NCBI RefSeq assembly: GCF_009909145.1
Contig: NZ_JAAAPJ010000011.1
Span: forward strand, 1 to 64,000
DNA length: 64,000 bases
Source of the DNA: Corallococcus silvisoli
GTDB taxonomy: Bacteria; Myxococcota; Myxococcia; Myxococcales; Myxococcaceae
Reading direction: 5' to 3'
Shown one piece after another: positions 5,800 to 13,973 of the stretch. Within the stretch, counting starts at the first letter, position 1, and each line of letters opens with the position of its first letter. Under the pieces are notes generated by a model. The model made no database searches. It saw nothing but the letters and a program-made list of their open reading frames with translations, and had not been told where the DNA came from. Both the position numbers and the translations under genes were made by a program.

Positions 5800-8586
5800 T
5801 CAGGGACTTGTGCCCAGGAGCCGCCCCACGACATCCACCAGGTCCTGCCGGACGAGATCGCCCTTCGTGATGTAGCCGTCCGCCCCGGCCGCCAACCCAC
5901 GCGCCCGGTCCTCCTCCCCTCCCCGGGTGGTCAGGATGACGACGGGCAGCTGGCCATGGGCGGGGGCCGCCTTGAGGCGCCGGGTGAGCTCCACGCCGTC
6001 CATCTCCGGCATCTCCAGGTCGGTGACGACCAGCTCCACCGGGGGCCCCTCCTCCAGCCGCTCCAGCGCCGAGGGCCCATCCGGCGCGCGGAGGGTGTCG
6101 TACCCCACCGCCTCCAGCAGGTTCGCCACCAGCTCGCGGGTGAGGGGCGAGTCGTCCACCACGAGGATGCGGCGGCGGCGCGGCGCGGGCGTGCGGAGGG
6201 AGGGACGGGCGAGCTTCAGGGGCGCGGTGCCATGCACCCCCGCGGCCAGCGCGGCCGCCGACAGCACCATGGCCAGACGCCCGTCCGCGAGCGACGTGGC
6301 CCCGGTGAGGTGGGTGAAGCGCGCGAGGATGCCCTTCAGCGGGAGGATGGCCTGGACCCGCTCCTCCAGCACGCGATCCACCGCCAGTGCGGCCTCCATG
6401 CCCTGGCCCTTCACCACCAGCACCAGCTCACCCTCACGGGCAGGGCGCTCGGGGCCCATCCCGAGCAGCGACGCCAGCGAGGCGAAGGGCAGCACGCGGC
6501 CCTCCATCCGGAGGGTGGGCCTGCCAGCGACCTCGCCCACGTCGGAGGCGTCCACCTTGAGGGCGCGGGAGACGTGGACGGCGCTGAGGGCGAGGGTTTC
6601 GTCGCCCACCTGGACGAAGAGCAGGGGCGCCACGGTGAGGGACACCGGCACGCGCAGGGTGAAGATGGTGCCCCAGCCGGGCGCGGACTCCACGCCCACG
6701 TCGCCGCCCAGGGCCTGGAGGGAGGTGCGCACCGCATCCAGGCCCACGCCCCGACCTGACAGGTCGGTCACCACTTCGCGGGAGGTGAAGCCGGGCAGGA
6801 AGACCAGGTCGCGCGCGGCGGCGTCGGACAGCGCGTGGGCGGCGGCCTCGTCGAGCATGCCCCTGCGCACGGCCACGCGCCGGAGGAGGACGGGGTCCAT
6901 GCCCGCGCCGTCGTCCTCCACGCGGAGGATGATCCGGCTGCCCTCGCGCGCGGCGCGCAAGGTGAGGCAGCCCCGGGGGTGCTTGCCGGAGGCGACCCGG
7001 TCCACGCGCGTCTCCAGGCCGTGGTCCAGGGCGTTGCGAACCAGGTGCATGAGCGGTTCGCGCAGGGCCTCCACGACGGCGCGGTCCGCGCGGGTGTCCT
7101 CACCGTCCACGACCAGCTCCACCTCCCGGCCCAGCTCCCGGGCCAGGTCCCGCACCATGCGGGGGTAGGGTTCGAAGAGGACGGACAGGGGCAGCATGCG
7201 CAGGCCCTGGATCTCCTCCGACACCTGCCCCAGGTCGCGGAGCTCCGCGTTGGCGAGCAGCTTGGCCTCGCGGTGCAGGGTGGCGGCCAGCTCCTTGGCG
7301 CGCCCCAGCCGCTCCGCGAGCGGCATGCCGGCGGGGCCCAGGTCCTCCGCGGCGCGGGCCAGGTCGCTCAGCTCGCGCACGAGCTCCAGGCGACGGGCGG
7401 TGGCCAGCTCTCGGCGGCGCGCGACCTGTCCCAGGTTGGTCACCGCGCTGGTGAGCATGTCCAGGCTGGCCACGCCGATGCGCACGGCGGTGTCCATGCG
7501 GACGTCCCCGGTCCGCACCGGGCTGGCGCCATGCTTCGACGAGGCCCCGGAGCGAGCGCGCGCGGAGGGCTCGCCCATCCGCGGGCCCGGCAGCGCGCCA
7601 GTCGTCGAGAGGTGCCCGCTCACAACGCTTCCAGTGGCGGGGCCCACGAGGAACGCGCCCCCCGAGCCACCAGCGCCGAGGCCTCCCAGGTGCGAGCCCG
7701 GCACGACACCGGGGCTGGCAACCGGCGCGTGCGCACCCGGCGAAACTCCCGCACCGACAGCCGGCGCGTGCGCACCCGGCGCGGCTCCGGAACCCGCGGT
7801 CGGAGCGTGAGCCCCCGGCACGGCACCGGGGCCAGCAGACGACGCCGGCGCCCCCTGCGGAACAGCAGCACCCGAAGGCAGCGCGTACGTCCCCGGCACG
7901 GCACCAGCGACAAGCCCATCAGGGCTCGCCCCAACGGACTCCGACCGGAGGGCCGCCGTCAGGAACTGCGACGCTCCACCGGTCGCCGACGTTCCTCCGG
8001 GCGGGGAGACCTCCGGGCGCGGCGCCCCCGCGCCCCAATGCGCGCGCCCCCCCGAGCCCCCCGGCGGCTCCGGACGGGCCGCCACGAGCAGGTGAGACAC
8101 GACAGGCGACGCGCCTTCTCCCCTGGCCACGGGCCCCGTGGCACGCCCGAGGCCCTGCCCCATCCAGCCGCTCTCCTCCGGACGGGGAGCCGCCGGAGGG
8201 CGCGCGGCCTCCACGATGGCCCGCTGCTGGAGCGTCGCCACCAGTGTCTCCACCGCGAGCAGGGGCTCCCCAGCCTGCATCGCGCCCGACAGCGCGAGCA
8301 CCGTGTCCGCCGTGGCCAGCAGCGCGTCCGTGGACTCCGGCGACAGCCGGTAGCGGTGGGGCTCCGCGCAGCGGACCAGCTCCTCCATCTGGTGCACGAG
8401 CGTGTTGATCTCATCGAAGCCCATCATCCGGGCCTCGCCCTTGAGCCCATGCAGCTCGCGCAGCACCCGCTGCCCGGCCTCCAGGCTGCCCCCGGTCTCC
8501 AGCTCCATCAGGGAGCGGTTGATGCGCTCCAGGCGCACCGTGACCAGGTCTCGGAACTGCTTGAGGAGCCGTTCGCTGGGGTTCAC
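5800..8586 (-). CDS. cheA: CheA-type histidine kinase fused to a C-terminal receiver (CheA-CheY hybrid)
   Basis: A 928-aa protein starting with GTG that overlaps the upstream MCP stop by 4 bp. An Hpt domain covers residues 1-110, with His46 in LHGLKGEARMMGF. Residues 130-350 have no recognisable P2 domain and are instead Gly/Pro/Ala-rich with PGAHAP repeats. P3 dimerization (about 360-430), HATPase (NALDHG, DDGAGMD, GRGVGLDAV) and a CheW-like P5 domain (about 600-745) follow. The C-terminal receiver has DDS and VVTDLEMPEMDG. This order matches FrzE-type hybrids, which phosphorylate both their own receiver and separate regulators. Loss of P2 suggests that CheB or another regulator is phosphorylated without P2 docking, or that the fused receiver is the main target or a phosphate sink. 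Confidence 0.95.
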   Translation of the reverse strand: MNPSERLLKQFRDLVTVRLERINRSLMELETGGSLEAGQRVLRELHGLKGEARMMGFDEINTLVHQMEELVRCAEPHRYRLSPESTDALLATADTVLALSGAMQAGEPLLAVETLVATLQQRAIVEAARPPAAPRPEESGWMGQGLGRATGPVARGEGASPVVSHLLVAARPEPPGGSGGRAHWGAGAPRPEVSPPGGTSATGGASQFLTAALRSESVGASPDGLVAGAVPGTYALPSGAAVPQGAPASSAGPGAVPGAHAPTAGSGAAPGAHAPAVGAGVSPGAHAPVASPGVVPGSHLGGLGAGGSGGAFLVGPATGSVVSGHLSTTGALPGPRMGEPSARARSGASSKHGASPVRTGDVRMDTAVRIGVASLDMLTSAVTNLGQVARRRELATARRLELVRELSDLARAAEDLGPAGMPLAERLGRAKELAATLHREAKLLANAELRDLGQVSEEIQGLRMLPLSVLFEPYPRMVRDLARELGREVELVVDGEDTRADRAVVEALREPLMHLVRNALDHGLETRVDRVASGKHPRGCLTLRAAREGSRIILRVEDDGAGMDPVLLRRVAVRRGMLDEAAAHALSDAAARDLVFLPGFTSREVVTDLSGRGVGLDAVRTSLQALGGDVGVESAPGWGTIFTLRVPVSLTVAPLLFVQVGDETLALSAVHVSRALKVDASDVGEVAGRPTLRMEGRVLPFASLASLLGMGPERPAREGELVLVVKGQGMEAALAVDRVLEERVQAILPLKGILARFTHLTGATSLADGRLAMVLSAAALAAGVHGTAPLKLARPSLRTPAPRRRRILVVDDSPLTRELVANLLEAVGYDTLRAPDGPSALERLEEGPPVELVVTDLEMPEMDGVELTRRLKAAPAHGQLPVVILTTRGGEEDRARGLAAGADGYITKGDLVRQDLVDVVGRLLGTSP

Positions 8587-10409
8587 CCGCCGTCCCCCTT
8601 GCGCAGCGTCTCATGGTGGATCTGGAAGCGCTCCACCACCCCTCGCAGATCCTGCGCCAACCCCAGCAGGTCCCCGTTCGCGGCGCCCACCTGCTTCGTC
8701 GCGTTGAGGCTCTGCTGCGTGATGCGCAGGATGTCCGCCATCGTGTCCGCGAGCTGATCCGTTCCCGCCTGCTGCTGCTGCGTGGACCGGGAGATGATCC
8801 GCACCGCGTCCGACGTCTGCCCCGCCAGGCTCACGATCTGCCGGAGCGACTCCGACACCTGCTCCGCGAGCCCCGTCCCCGTCTCCACCGCGCGCACGCC
8901 GCCCCCCGTCACCATCACCGCCGCGGCGGACGCCTCGCGCACCTCCTCGATGAGCCCTTCAATCTCCTTCGTGGACTCCAGCACGTTCTCCGCCAGCCGG
9001 CGCATCTCCGCCGCCACCAGCGAGAAGCCCCGCCCCACCTCGCCCGCCTTCGTCCCCTCCAGCTCCGCGTTGAGCGCCAGCAGGTCCGACTTGTCCGCGA
9101 CGCCGTTGATGAACTCGACGATCTTCCCGATCTGCTGCACGCGCTTGTTGAGCCGCGCCACCGCCGAACCAATGGCCCGGTTGTCCTGGCGCATGCGCGA
9201 CATGGCGCCCAGGAATGACTCCGCGCTGCGCTGTCCCCCCTGGGCCGCCGCCAGCGTGCGCTGGGCGATCTCCGCCACCGACCCCGCGTTCTCCGCGATC
9301 TGCTTCGCCGAGCGCGCCAGCTCCTCCGTGGTCGCGCTCGTCTCATCCAGGCTGCTGGCCTGCTCCGCGGCGCCCGCCTCGTAGCGCCCGGAGGTGCTGA
9401 GGATCTCCTCGGTGGTGGCCGAAATCTGGGCGCCCGCGCGCTTCAGCTGCGCGAGCACGTCCGCCAGGTGCGCGCGCATCGTGGTGAAGGCCGCGGACAC
9501 CGCCCACACCTCGTCCTCCGCGGGCACGAGCCGGGGACTGGCCAGGTCGCCCCCGGCGATGCGGCGCGCCTCGCCGGACAGCTCCCGCATGGGCCGGCCC
9601 AACAACGTGCCCCCCAGGTACGCCGTGGCGAGCGCCAGCCCGAACACCACCGCGCCCAGCAACACGCTGGACGTGAACGCCTCCACGCGCAGCGCCTCCA
9701 CCAGCACGCCCTGCACGTCCGGGCTGCCCGCGTCCAGCAGGCGCATGAAGACGCGGTCCGACAGCGCCGTGACGACCTGGGAGCACAGGACGGCGGGCGT
9801 CACCACGCAGATGGCGGTGAAGGCCACGAGCCGCGCGCGGATCCGCGCCCGCCGAGGCAACGCGGCGATGACCTGCGCGTGCGTCAGCCCCTGCTCCACC
9901 ACCCACAGCACGCCCCGCCGGGCCCGCAGCGTGACGAGCCCGTACACGAGCAGCGACGTGAGCGGACCGAACAGCGCCCCCAGCCCCGCGACCCGCAGGG
10001 TGACGTCCCCCGGCAGCTCCATCACCGTCCAGAGCGCCAGCGCCACCACGCCCGTGGTCAGCCCCCACAGCCCCAGCGAGCGGAAGAACGCCTCGCCCGG
10101 AGCCCGCGCCACCTCGCCCACCGCCACCGACAGGTGCTCGGGCGTGGGCAGCAGGTCGCCCCGCTCCAGGGCCCGCAGCGTGGGGAAGCGGCGCAGCGAC
10201 ACGCCCACGCCCAGGAGCATGTGCAGCGCGCTCACCCCCACCACCAGGATGACGAGCGTGCCCAGGCGCTCCACCACTGGCCGGCCCATCACGAGCGACG
10301 CGAAGTGCAGCCCCAGCGTGGAGCCCACCAGGTTCGCCAACGGGATGGGGAACATCAGGTGCCGGCTGAAGGAAGCCCGCCGGGGACCCGCGCGCGAGGC
10401 CATGGCCAT
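8583..10409 (-). CDS. Methyl-accepting chemotaxis protein with polytopic N-terminus (second MCP)
   Basis: The ATG at 10407-10409 is chosen because GAGAAGGGTGAG lies just before it and the upstream MCP stops at 10411; an in-frame GTG at 10428-10430 would overlap. The product is 608 aa. The first 290 residues hold about six hydrophobic segments with little periplasmic sequence between them, so ligands would be sensed in or near the membrane. A HAMP-like segment (AYLGGTLLGRPMRELSGEA) leads to the signalling domain. The hairpin tip has DKSDLLALNAELEG and GEVGRGFSLVAAEMRRLAEN, a form also found in FrzCD-like receptors. It is a paralogue of the adjacent MCP and shares a 113-bp identical DNA stretch with it. 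Confidence 0.94.
   Translation of the reverse strand: MAMASRAGPRRASFSRHLMFPIPLANLVGSTLGLHFASLVMGRPVVERLGTLVILVVGVSALHMLLGVGVSLRRFPTLRALERGDLLPTPEHLSVAVGEVARAPGEAFFRSLGLWGLTTGVVALALWTVMELPGDVTLRVAGLGALFGPLTSLLVYGLVTLRARRGVLWVVEQGLTHAQVIAALPRRARIRARLVAFTAICVVTPAVLCSQVVTALSDRVFMRLLDAGSPDVQGVLVEALRVEAFTSSVLLGAVVFGLALATAYLGGTLLGRPMRELSGEARRIAGGDLASPRLVPAEDEVWAVSAAFTTMRAHLADVLAQLKRAGAQISATTEEILSTSGRYEAGAAEQASSLDETSATTEELARSAKQIAENAGSVAEIAQRTLAAAQGGQRSAESFLGAMSRMRQDNRAIGSAVARLNKRVQQIGKIVEFINGVADKSDLLALNAELEGTKAGEVGRGFSLVAAEMRRLAENVLESTKEIEGLIEEVREASAAAVMVTGGGVRAVETGTGLAEQVSESLRQIVSLAGQTSDAVRIISRSTQQQQAGTDQLADTMADILRITQQSLNATKQVGAANGDLLGLAQDLRGVVERFQIHHETLRKGDGG
8983..9095. repeat. 113-bp segment identical to 10805-10917
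   Basis: Encodes the conserved signalling tip of the second MCP. The DNA is identical over 113 bp to the matching part of the neighbouring MCP, while flanking DNA differs, including at synonymous positions. This points to recent gene conversion. Confidence 0.85.
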
Positions 10410-10410
10410 C

Positions 10411-12219
10411 TCACCCTTCTCCAGAGCCACCGGGCGACTCGATGTGGAAGCGCCGCACCACGTGTTGCAGGTCGTGCGCCAGGGTGGACAGGTCCGCGTT
10501 GGCCGCCACCATCTGCTTGGTGGCCGCGGCGTTCTGTTCGGTGACGCGCAGGATGTCGCCCATGGCCGCCGCGAGCTGATCCGTGCCCGTCTGCTGCTGG
10601 AGCGTGGCCAGCGAGATGCTGCGCACCGCGTGCGACGTCTGCCGCGCCAGCTCCAGGATGAGCCCCAGGCTGTCGTCCACCTGCGCCGCCAGGAGCGTGC
10701 CCAGCTCCGTCGTCTTCAGGCCCGCCTCGGTGGCCATCACCGCCGCGTTCGTCGCGTCGCGGATCTCCCCGATGAGCCCTTCGATCTCCTTCGTGGAGCG
10801 GATGACGTTCTCCGCCAGCCGGCGCATCTCCGCCGCCACCAGCGAGAAGCCCCGCCCCACCTCGCCCGCCTTCGTCCCCTCCAGCTCCGCGTTGAGCGCC
10901 AGCAGGTCCGACTTGTCGGCGATCTCGTTGATGAACTCCACCACCTTGCCAATCTGCTGCACGCGCTTGTTGAGGCGCACCACCGCGTCCGCGATGGCCT
11001 CGTTGTCCTCCTTCATCCGCTGCATGGAGCCCAGGAAGGCGGTGGCGCCGCGCTGGCCGGACTGCGCCGCGCCAAAGGTCGTCTCCGCGATGGCGGACAC
11101 CGACTCCGCGTTGTCCGCGATCTGCTGCGCCGACCGCGCCAGCTCCTCCGTGGTGGCGCTGGTGGCGTTGAGCGCCCCGGCCTGCTCGTCCGCGCCGACC
11201 TCCTGGCCCGTGCTGGTGGCCACCAGCTGCTCGGTGGTGGTGGAGATCTGGATGCCCGCGCGCCGCAGCTGCGACAGCGCCTGCACCAGCTGCACCTGCA
11301 TCTGGGTGAAGGCCGCGGACGTGGCCCACACCTCGTCCTCCGCGTGGATGACGCGCGGGGGACGCACCTCGCCGCTCGCGATGCGCGTCGCGTCCTCCGT
11401 GATGGCGCGCAGGGGCTCCGACAGCGCCGTGCCCGCGAGCGCCGCGGTGCCCAGGATGAACAGCGTGACGAGCCCCGGGACGAGCCCCAGGGGAGGCCCC
11501 CCGCCCTCGCGCGCCCGCGCCACCACCTCCGCCCGCGCCTCGGGCGTGGAGGCCCGCGCCCACGCGTCCACCACCGTCACCGTCCGCGTGAAGGCCACGT
11601 CCAGGATGAAGAGCGACGGACTCACGACGGCGATGGCGGTGAACAGCACCAGCCGCCGGCGGATGTGCATGCGCCGGGGCGGCAGCGCCGCCAGCACCTC
11701 CAGCGGCGACGGCCCCAGCGCCACCAGCCGCTCCAGCGTGACCCGCGCCCGGCGCACCATCATCAGGTAGACGAACATCCCGCTCAGGGGGCCGATGGAC
11801 ATCCCCAGCACCATCACCCGCAGGCCCTCCGTCCACGACACGTGCGCCAGCAGGGGCAGGGCGAGCGACACCATCAACGTCCCGCCCAGCCACCCCTGCA
11901 TCACGAAGCCGAAGCTGCGGCCGGGGATGGCCGCCACCTCCTGGAGCGCCACGCGCAGGTGCTCGGACTGGACAGGCAGCCGCCCGTCGCTCAGCGCGAA
12001 CAGCGTGCGCAGGGCCCGGTTGTCGCGCGCGAACCCCACGCTGACGAACAGCACGAGCGCGCACAGCATCAGCCCCGACAAGGGCGTGCGCGCCGCCTCC
12101 GGCAGCGTGCGCGGCACGTGGATGTGCAGCAGCGCCAGCACCACGCCAACGCAGCTGCCCGTGATGCGCGGCCGCGTCGTCCACCGGCCCAGCGAGCGCA
12201 GCTCCGGAAGCGGACTCAT
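10411..12219 (-). CDS. Methyl-accepting chemotaxis protein with polytopic N-terminus (first MCP)
   Basis: The ATG at 12217-12219 overlaps the stop of the cheW-like gene (ATGA). The frame is open further upstream, but that part is out-of-frame cheW sequence. The product is 602 aa. It has several hydrophobic helices in residues 20-290 (TGSCVGVVLALLHIHV, FVYLMMV, LFTAIAVVSPSLFI, LVTLFILGTAALAG), a HAMP segment (ALSEPLRAITEDATRIASGE) and a cytoplasmic signalling domain with the tip DKSDLLALNAELEG. Architecture matches the next MCP, so the pair came from tandem duplication. Likely both feed the CheA hybrid through the two CheW proteins. Confidence 0.94.
   Translation of the reverse strand: MSPLPELRSLGRWTTRPRITGSCVGVVLALLHIHVPRTLPEAARTPLSGLMLCALVLFVSVGFARDNRALRTLFALSDGRLPVQSEHLRVALQEVAAIPGRSFGFVMQGWLGGTLMVSLALPLLAHVSWTEGLRVMVLGMSIGPLSGMFVYLMMVRRARVTLERLVALGPSPLEVLAALPPRRMHIRRRLVLFTAIAVVSPSLFILDVAFTRTVTVVDAWARASTPEARAEVVARAREGGGPPLGLVPGLVTLFILGTAALAGTALSEPLRAITEDATRIASGEVRPPRVIHAEDEVWATSAAFTQMQVQLVQALSQLRRAGIQISTTTEQLVATSTGQEVGADEQAGALNATSATTEELARSAQQIADNAESVSAIAETTFGAAQSGQRGATAFLGSMQRMKEDNEAIADAVVRLNKRVQQIGKVVEFINEIADKSDLLALNAELEGTKAGEVGRGFSLVAAEMRRLAENVIRSTKEIEGLIGEIRDATNAAVMATEAGLKTTELGTLLAAQVDDSLGLILELARQTSHAVRSISLATLQQQTGTDQLAAAMGDILRVTEQNAAATKQMVAANADLSTLAHDLQHVVRRFHIESPGGSGEG
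10805..10917. repeat. 113-bp segment identical to 8983-9095
   Basis: Counterpart of the identical tract in the other MCP gene, in the same orientation and encoding the same receptor tip. Direct repeats of this length can also support deletion or fusion of the two receptors. Confidence 0.85.
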
Positions 12220-12584
12220 GCGCCCTCCCGCGCCAGGCCGCGCAGGTAGCGCTGGAAGGTGTCCAGGTGCAAGAGCGGCCAGAGCACCCCGCGCGTGAGC
12301 ACGAAGCCGCGCAGGCTGCCCCCGGAGGCGCCGGCCACGAGCGGGGATGGCGGCAGCACCGACAGGACCTCCGCGTCGATCTCCAGACCGTCCACGCCCA
12401 CGGCCTCGCCCAGGGCCGTCAGGAGCACGCGCTGGGCACAGCCCTCCTCCCGGAAGGCCCGATGGGCGGACAGCGACGCGCTGTCGGGCGCCGCGATGGA
12501 GGCCACCTCGCCCGCCTCGAAGGCGATGCGGTGGGGCCCTACGTGGCACAGGAGCGTCCCCTCGACCCGGCCCGCGGGAGCCAT
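12216..12584 (-). CDS. Divergent CheW-like adaptor
   Basis: A 122-aa protein between cheW (4-bp gap) and the first MCP (ATGA overlap). The pattern CHVGPHRIAFEAGEVASIAAP followed by a second half ending in RGFVLTRGVLWPLLHLDTF resembles the two-subdomain SH3-like fold of CheW, with the last segment in place of the usual GExIPVxDL strand. It is shorter than typical CheW (about 150 aa) and poorly conserved, so it may be a specialised adaptor like FrzB. The CheW-fold assignment rests mainly on position and weak motif similarity. Confidence 0.7.
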   Translation of the reverse strand: MAPAGRVEGTLLCHVGPHRIAFEAGEVASIAAPDSASLSAHRAFREEGCAQRVLLTALGEAVGVDGLEIDAEVLSVLPPSPLVAGASGGSLRGFVLTRGVLWPLLHLDTFQRYLRGLAREGA

Positions 12585-12588
12585 GGGG

Positions 12589-13023
12589 CTAGCCGCCCTG
12601 GCTGAGGTGGTCGAAGAGACCTTCCGGGTCGATGACCGCCACGTCGCGCGCGCCGCTCTTGACGGGGCCGCGCAGGTGGACGTGGACGCCCGAGGGGCCC
12701 AGGGGCTCCAGCGCGCCCATCAGGGCGGACACGCCCGCGACGGTGCTGGCGGTGAGGGCCAGGGTGCCTCGGGTCAGCCGCACCAGCACGGCGCGGCGGG
12801 ACCCGGCGGTGGCCCCGCCCACCAGGAGGCTCATGTCCACGACGGGGATGACTTCACCCCGGTGCGCGAACACGCCCAGCAGGTGGGGCGGGGAACCCGG
12901 TACCCGCGTCAGCTCGGGGAAGGTGACAACCTCCGCCGCGGCTTCCGCGGGCACCGCGTACCAACTGCTTCCACACGCGAAGACGAGGTAGGACTGACGC
13001 GTTTCCGACTCAAGAGCGGCCAT
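12589..13023 (-). CDS. cheW: CheW-type chemotaxis adaptor
   Basis: A 144-aa protein with the CheW pattern: YLVFACGSSWYAVPAEAAAEVV, VPGSPPHLLGVFAHRGEVIPVVDMSLLVG (read in parts), and a C-terminal half ending before DPEGLFDHL. CheW bridges MCP tips and the P5 domain of CheA. It starts 23 bp after the Pal-like gene stops and ends 4 bp before the divergent cheW-like gene, so it is probably the first chemosensory gene of a transcript that includes pal. Confidence 0.93.
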   Translation of the reverse strand: MAALESETRQSYLVFACGSSWYAVPAEAAAEVVTFPELTRVPGSPPHLLGVFAHRGEVIPVVDMSLLVGGATAGSRRAVLVRLTRGTLALTASTVAGVSALMGALEPLGPSGVHVHLRGPVKSGARDVAVIDPEGLFDHLSQGG

Positions 13024-13046
13024 TCGCGCCAGAGCCTACCTCAGAA

Positions 13047-13799
13047 CTAGCGCTGGAACTCCACGCGGCGGTTCTCCGCCCAGCCTTCCTCGGTGGACGC
13101 GTTGGACACCGGGCGGGTCTCGCCGTAGCCCACCGTGGACAGCCGGTTGGACGGCACGCCCAGGTCCACCAGGTAACGCTTGACCGCGGCGGCGCGGCGG
13201 TTGGACAGCTGGAGGTTGTACTCTTCCGTGCCGCGCTCGTCGGCGTGGCCGCCCAGGGTGATCTTCCCCTGGCTCGCCTTGATGCAGGCCGCCAGGTCGC
13301 TCAGGCGCGACTGCGCGCTGGAGTCCAGGGTGGACTCATTGAAGCCGAAGCGCACCGGCGAGTAGTCGCAGCGCGAGCTGGTGTTCGCCGCCACGCAGCG
13401 GCCGGACTCGCACTCCTGGCCCTCGGCGCAGTCGGTGCTGGCGGAGCAGGTGTCCTTGGGGGCCTGGCAGCGGCCGGCCTGGCACTTGCCGCCGTTGCAG
13501 GAAGAGTCGTCCTTGCACTGGGCCTCGGCGCACTTGCCGGCCTCGCAGATGCGGCCGGAGCCACAGGCCGCGTCCGTGGTGCACTCAGGGGGCTTGGGGG
13601 CGCACTTGTTGGCCTGGCAGGTGAAACCCTCACGGCAGTTGGCGTCCGTGGCGCACTCCTGGCACTGGCCCTGGACGCAGACTTCGCCCTTCTCCTTGCA
13701 GTTATCGTCGTTGTTGCACTTGGGGTAGGTGGGCGGGCACCCGGTCATCACGGCCACGGCGAGGGCCAACCCGGCCCAAAGCGAAATCCGACGCATCAT
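13047..13799 (-). CDS. Pal/OmpA-family lipoprotein with Cys-rich repeat region
   Basis: A 250-aa lipoprotein; the ATG at 13797-13799 precedes a signal peptide ending AVAVMTGC. Residues 25-130 hold about six short modules of the form CxxDxxCxxGxxCxxGxC (for example CATDANCREGFTCQANKC), rich in likely disulfides. Residues 140-250 are an OmpA-like peptidoglycan-binding domain with FGFNESTLD, LGGHADERGTEEYN and VGYGETRPV, the last two being the Pal signature. Pal links the outer membrane to the cell wall in the Tol-Pal complex. The Cys-rich insert is absent from ordinary Pal. The gene heads the minus-strand run that includes the che genes and a CpoB-like protein; its start faces an NtrC-type regulator across 174 bp. 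Confidence 0.92.
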   Translation of the reverse strand: MMRRISLWAGLALAVAVMTGCPPTYPKCNNDDNCKEKGEVCVQGQCQECATDANCREGFTCQANKCAPKPPECTTDAACGSGRICEAGKCAEAQCKDDSSCNGGKCQAGRCQAPKDTCSASTDCAEGQECESGRCVAANTSSRCDYSPVRFGFNESTLDSSAQSRLSDLAACIKASQGKITLGGHADERGTEEYNLQLSNRRAAAVKRYLVDLGVPSNRLSTVGYGETRPVSNASTEEGWAENRRVEFQR

Positions 13800-13973
13800 T
13801 CCTCCGACAGCAACCACGGGAAAAAGGGGACCCACGCGCGCGCGGGCCAAGGCTGTCGCGTGTAGTCGGACCCGCCGGGGAGAGTCAAAAGATTTGTCTT
13901 TTCCCTGCCCTTGGGGATGGCACGAGACCCTTGATGCCCCGATTATTTCCGTGAGAGTGTGAGCGGTTTGCCC

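Noticed and set aside
3631..6759. Very long open frame (over 1000 codons) on the plus strand opposite cheR, cheB and cheA
   Set aside because: It is an antisense shadow caused by high GC; composition is Arg/His/Gln-rich without domains, and the minus-strand genes are unmistakable. The same applies to other long frames opposite or out of frame with real genes, such as 17866-20955.
12220..12549. 110-codon N-terminal extension of the first MCP
   Set aside because: It overlaps the cheW-like gene out of frame and is Arg/Gly-rich; the ATGA overlap at 12216-12219 gives the natural start.
13918..13940. TGGCACG...TTGATG upstream of the NtrC-type gene looked like a sigma-54 promoter
   Set aside because: The GG to GC spacing required (GG-N10-GC) is not met: TT stands at the -12 position instead of GC.
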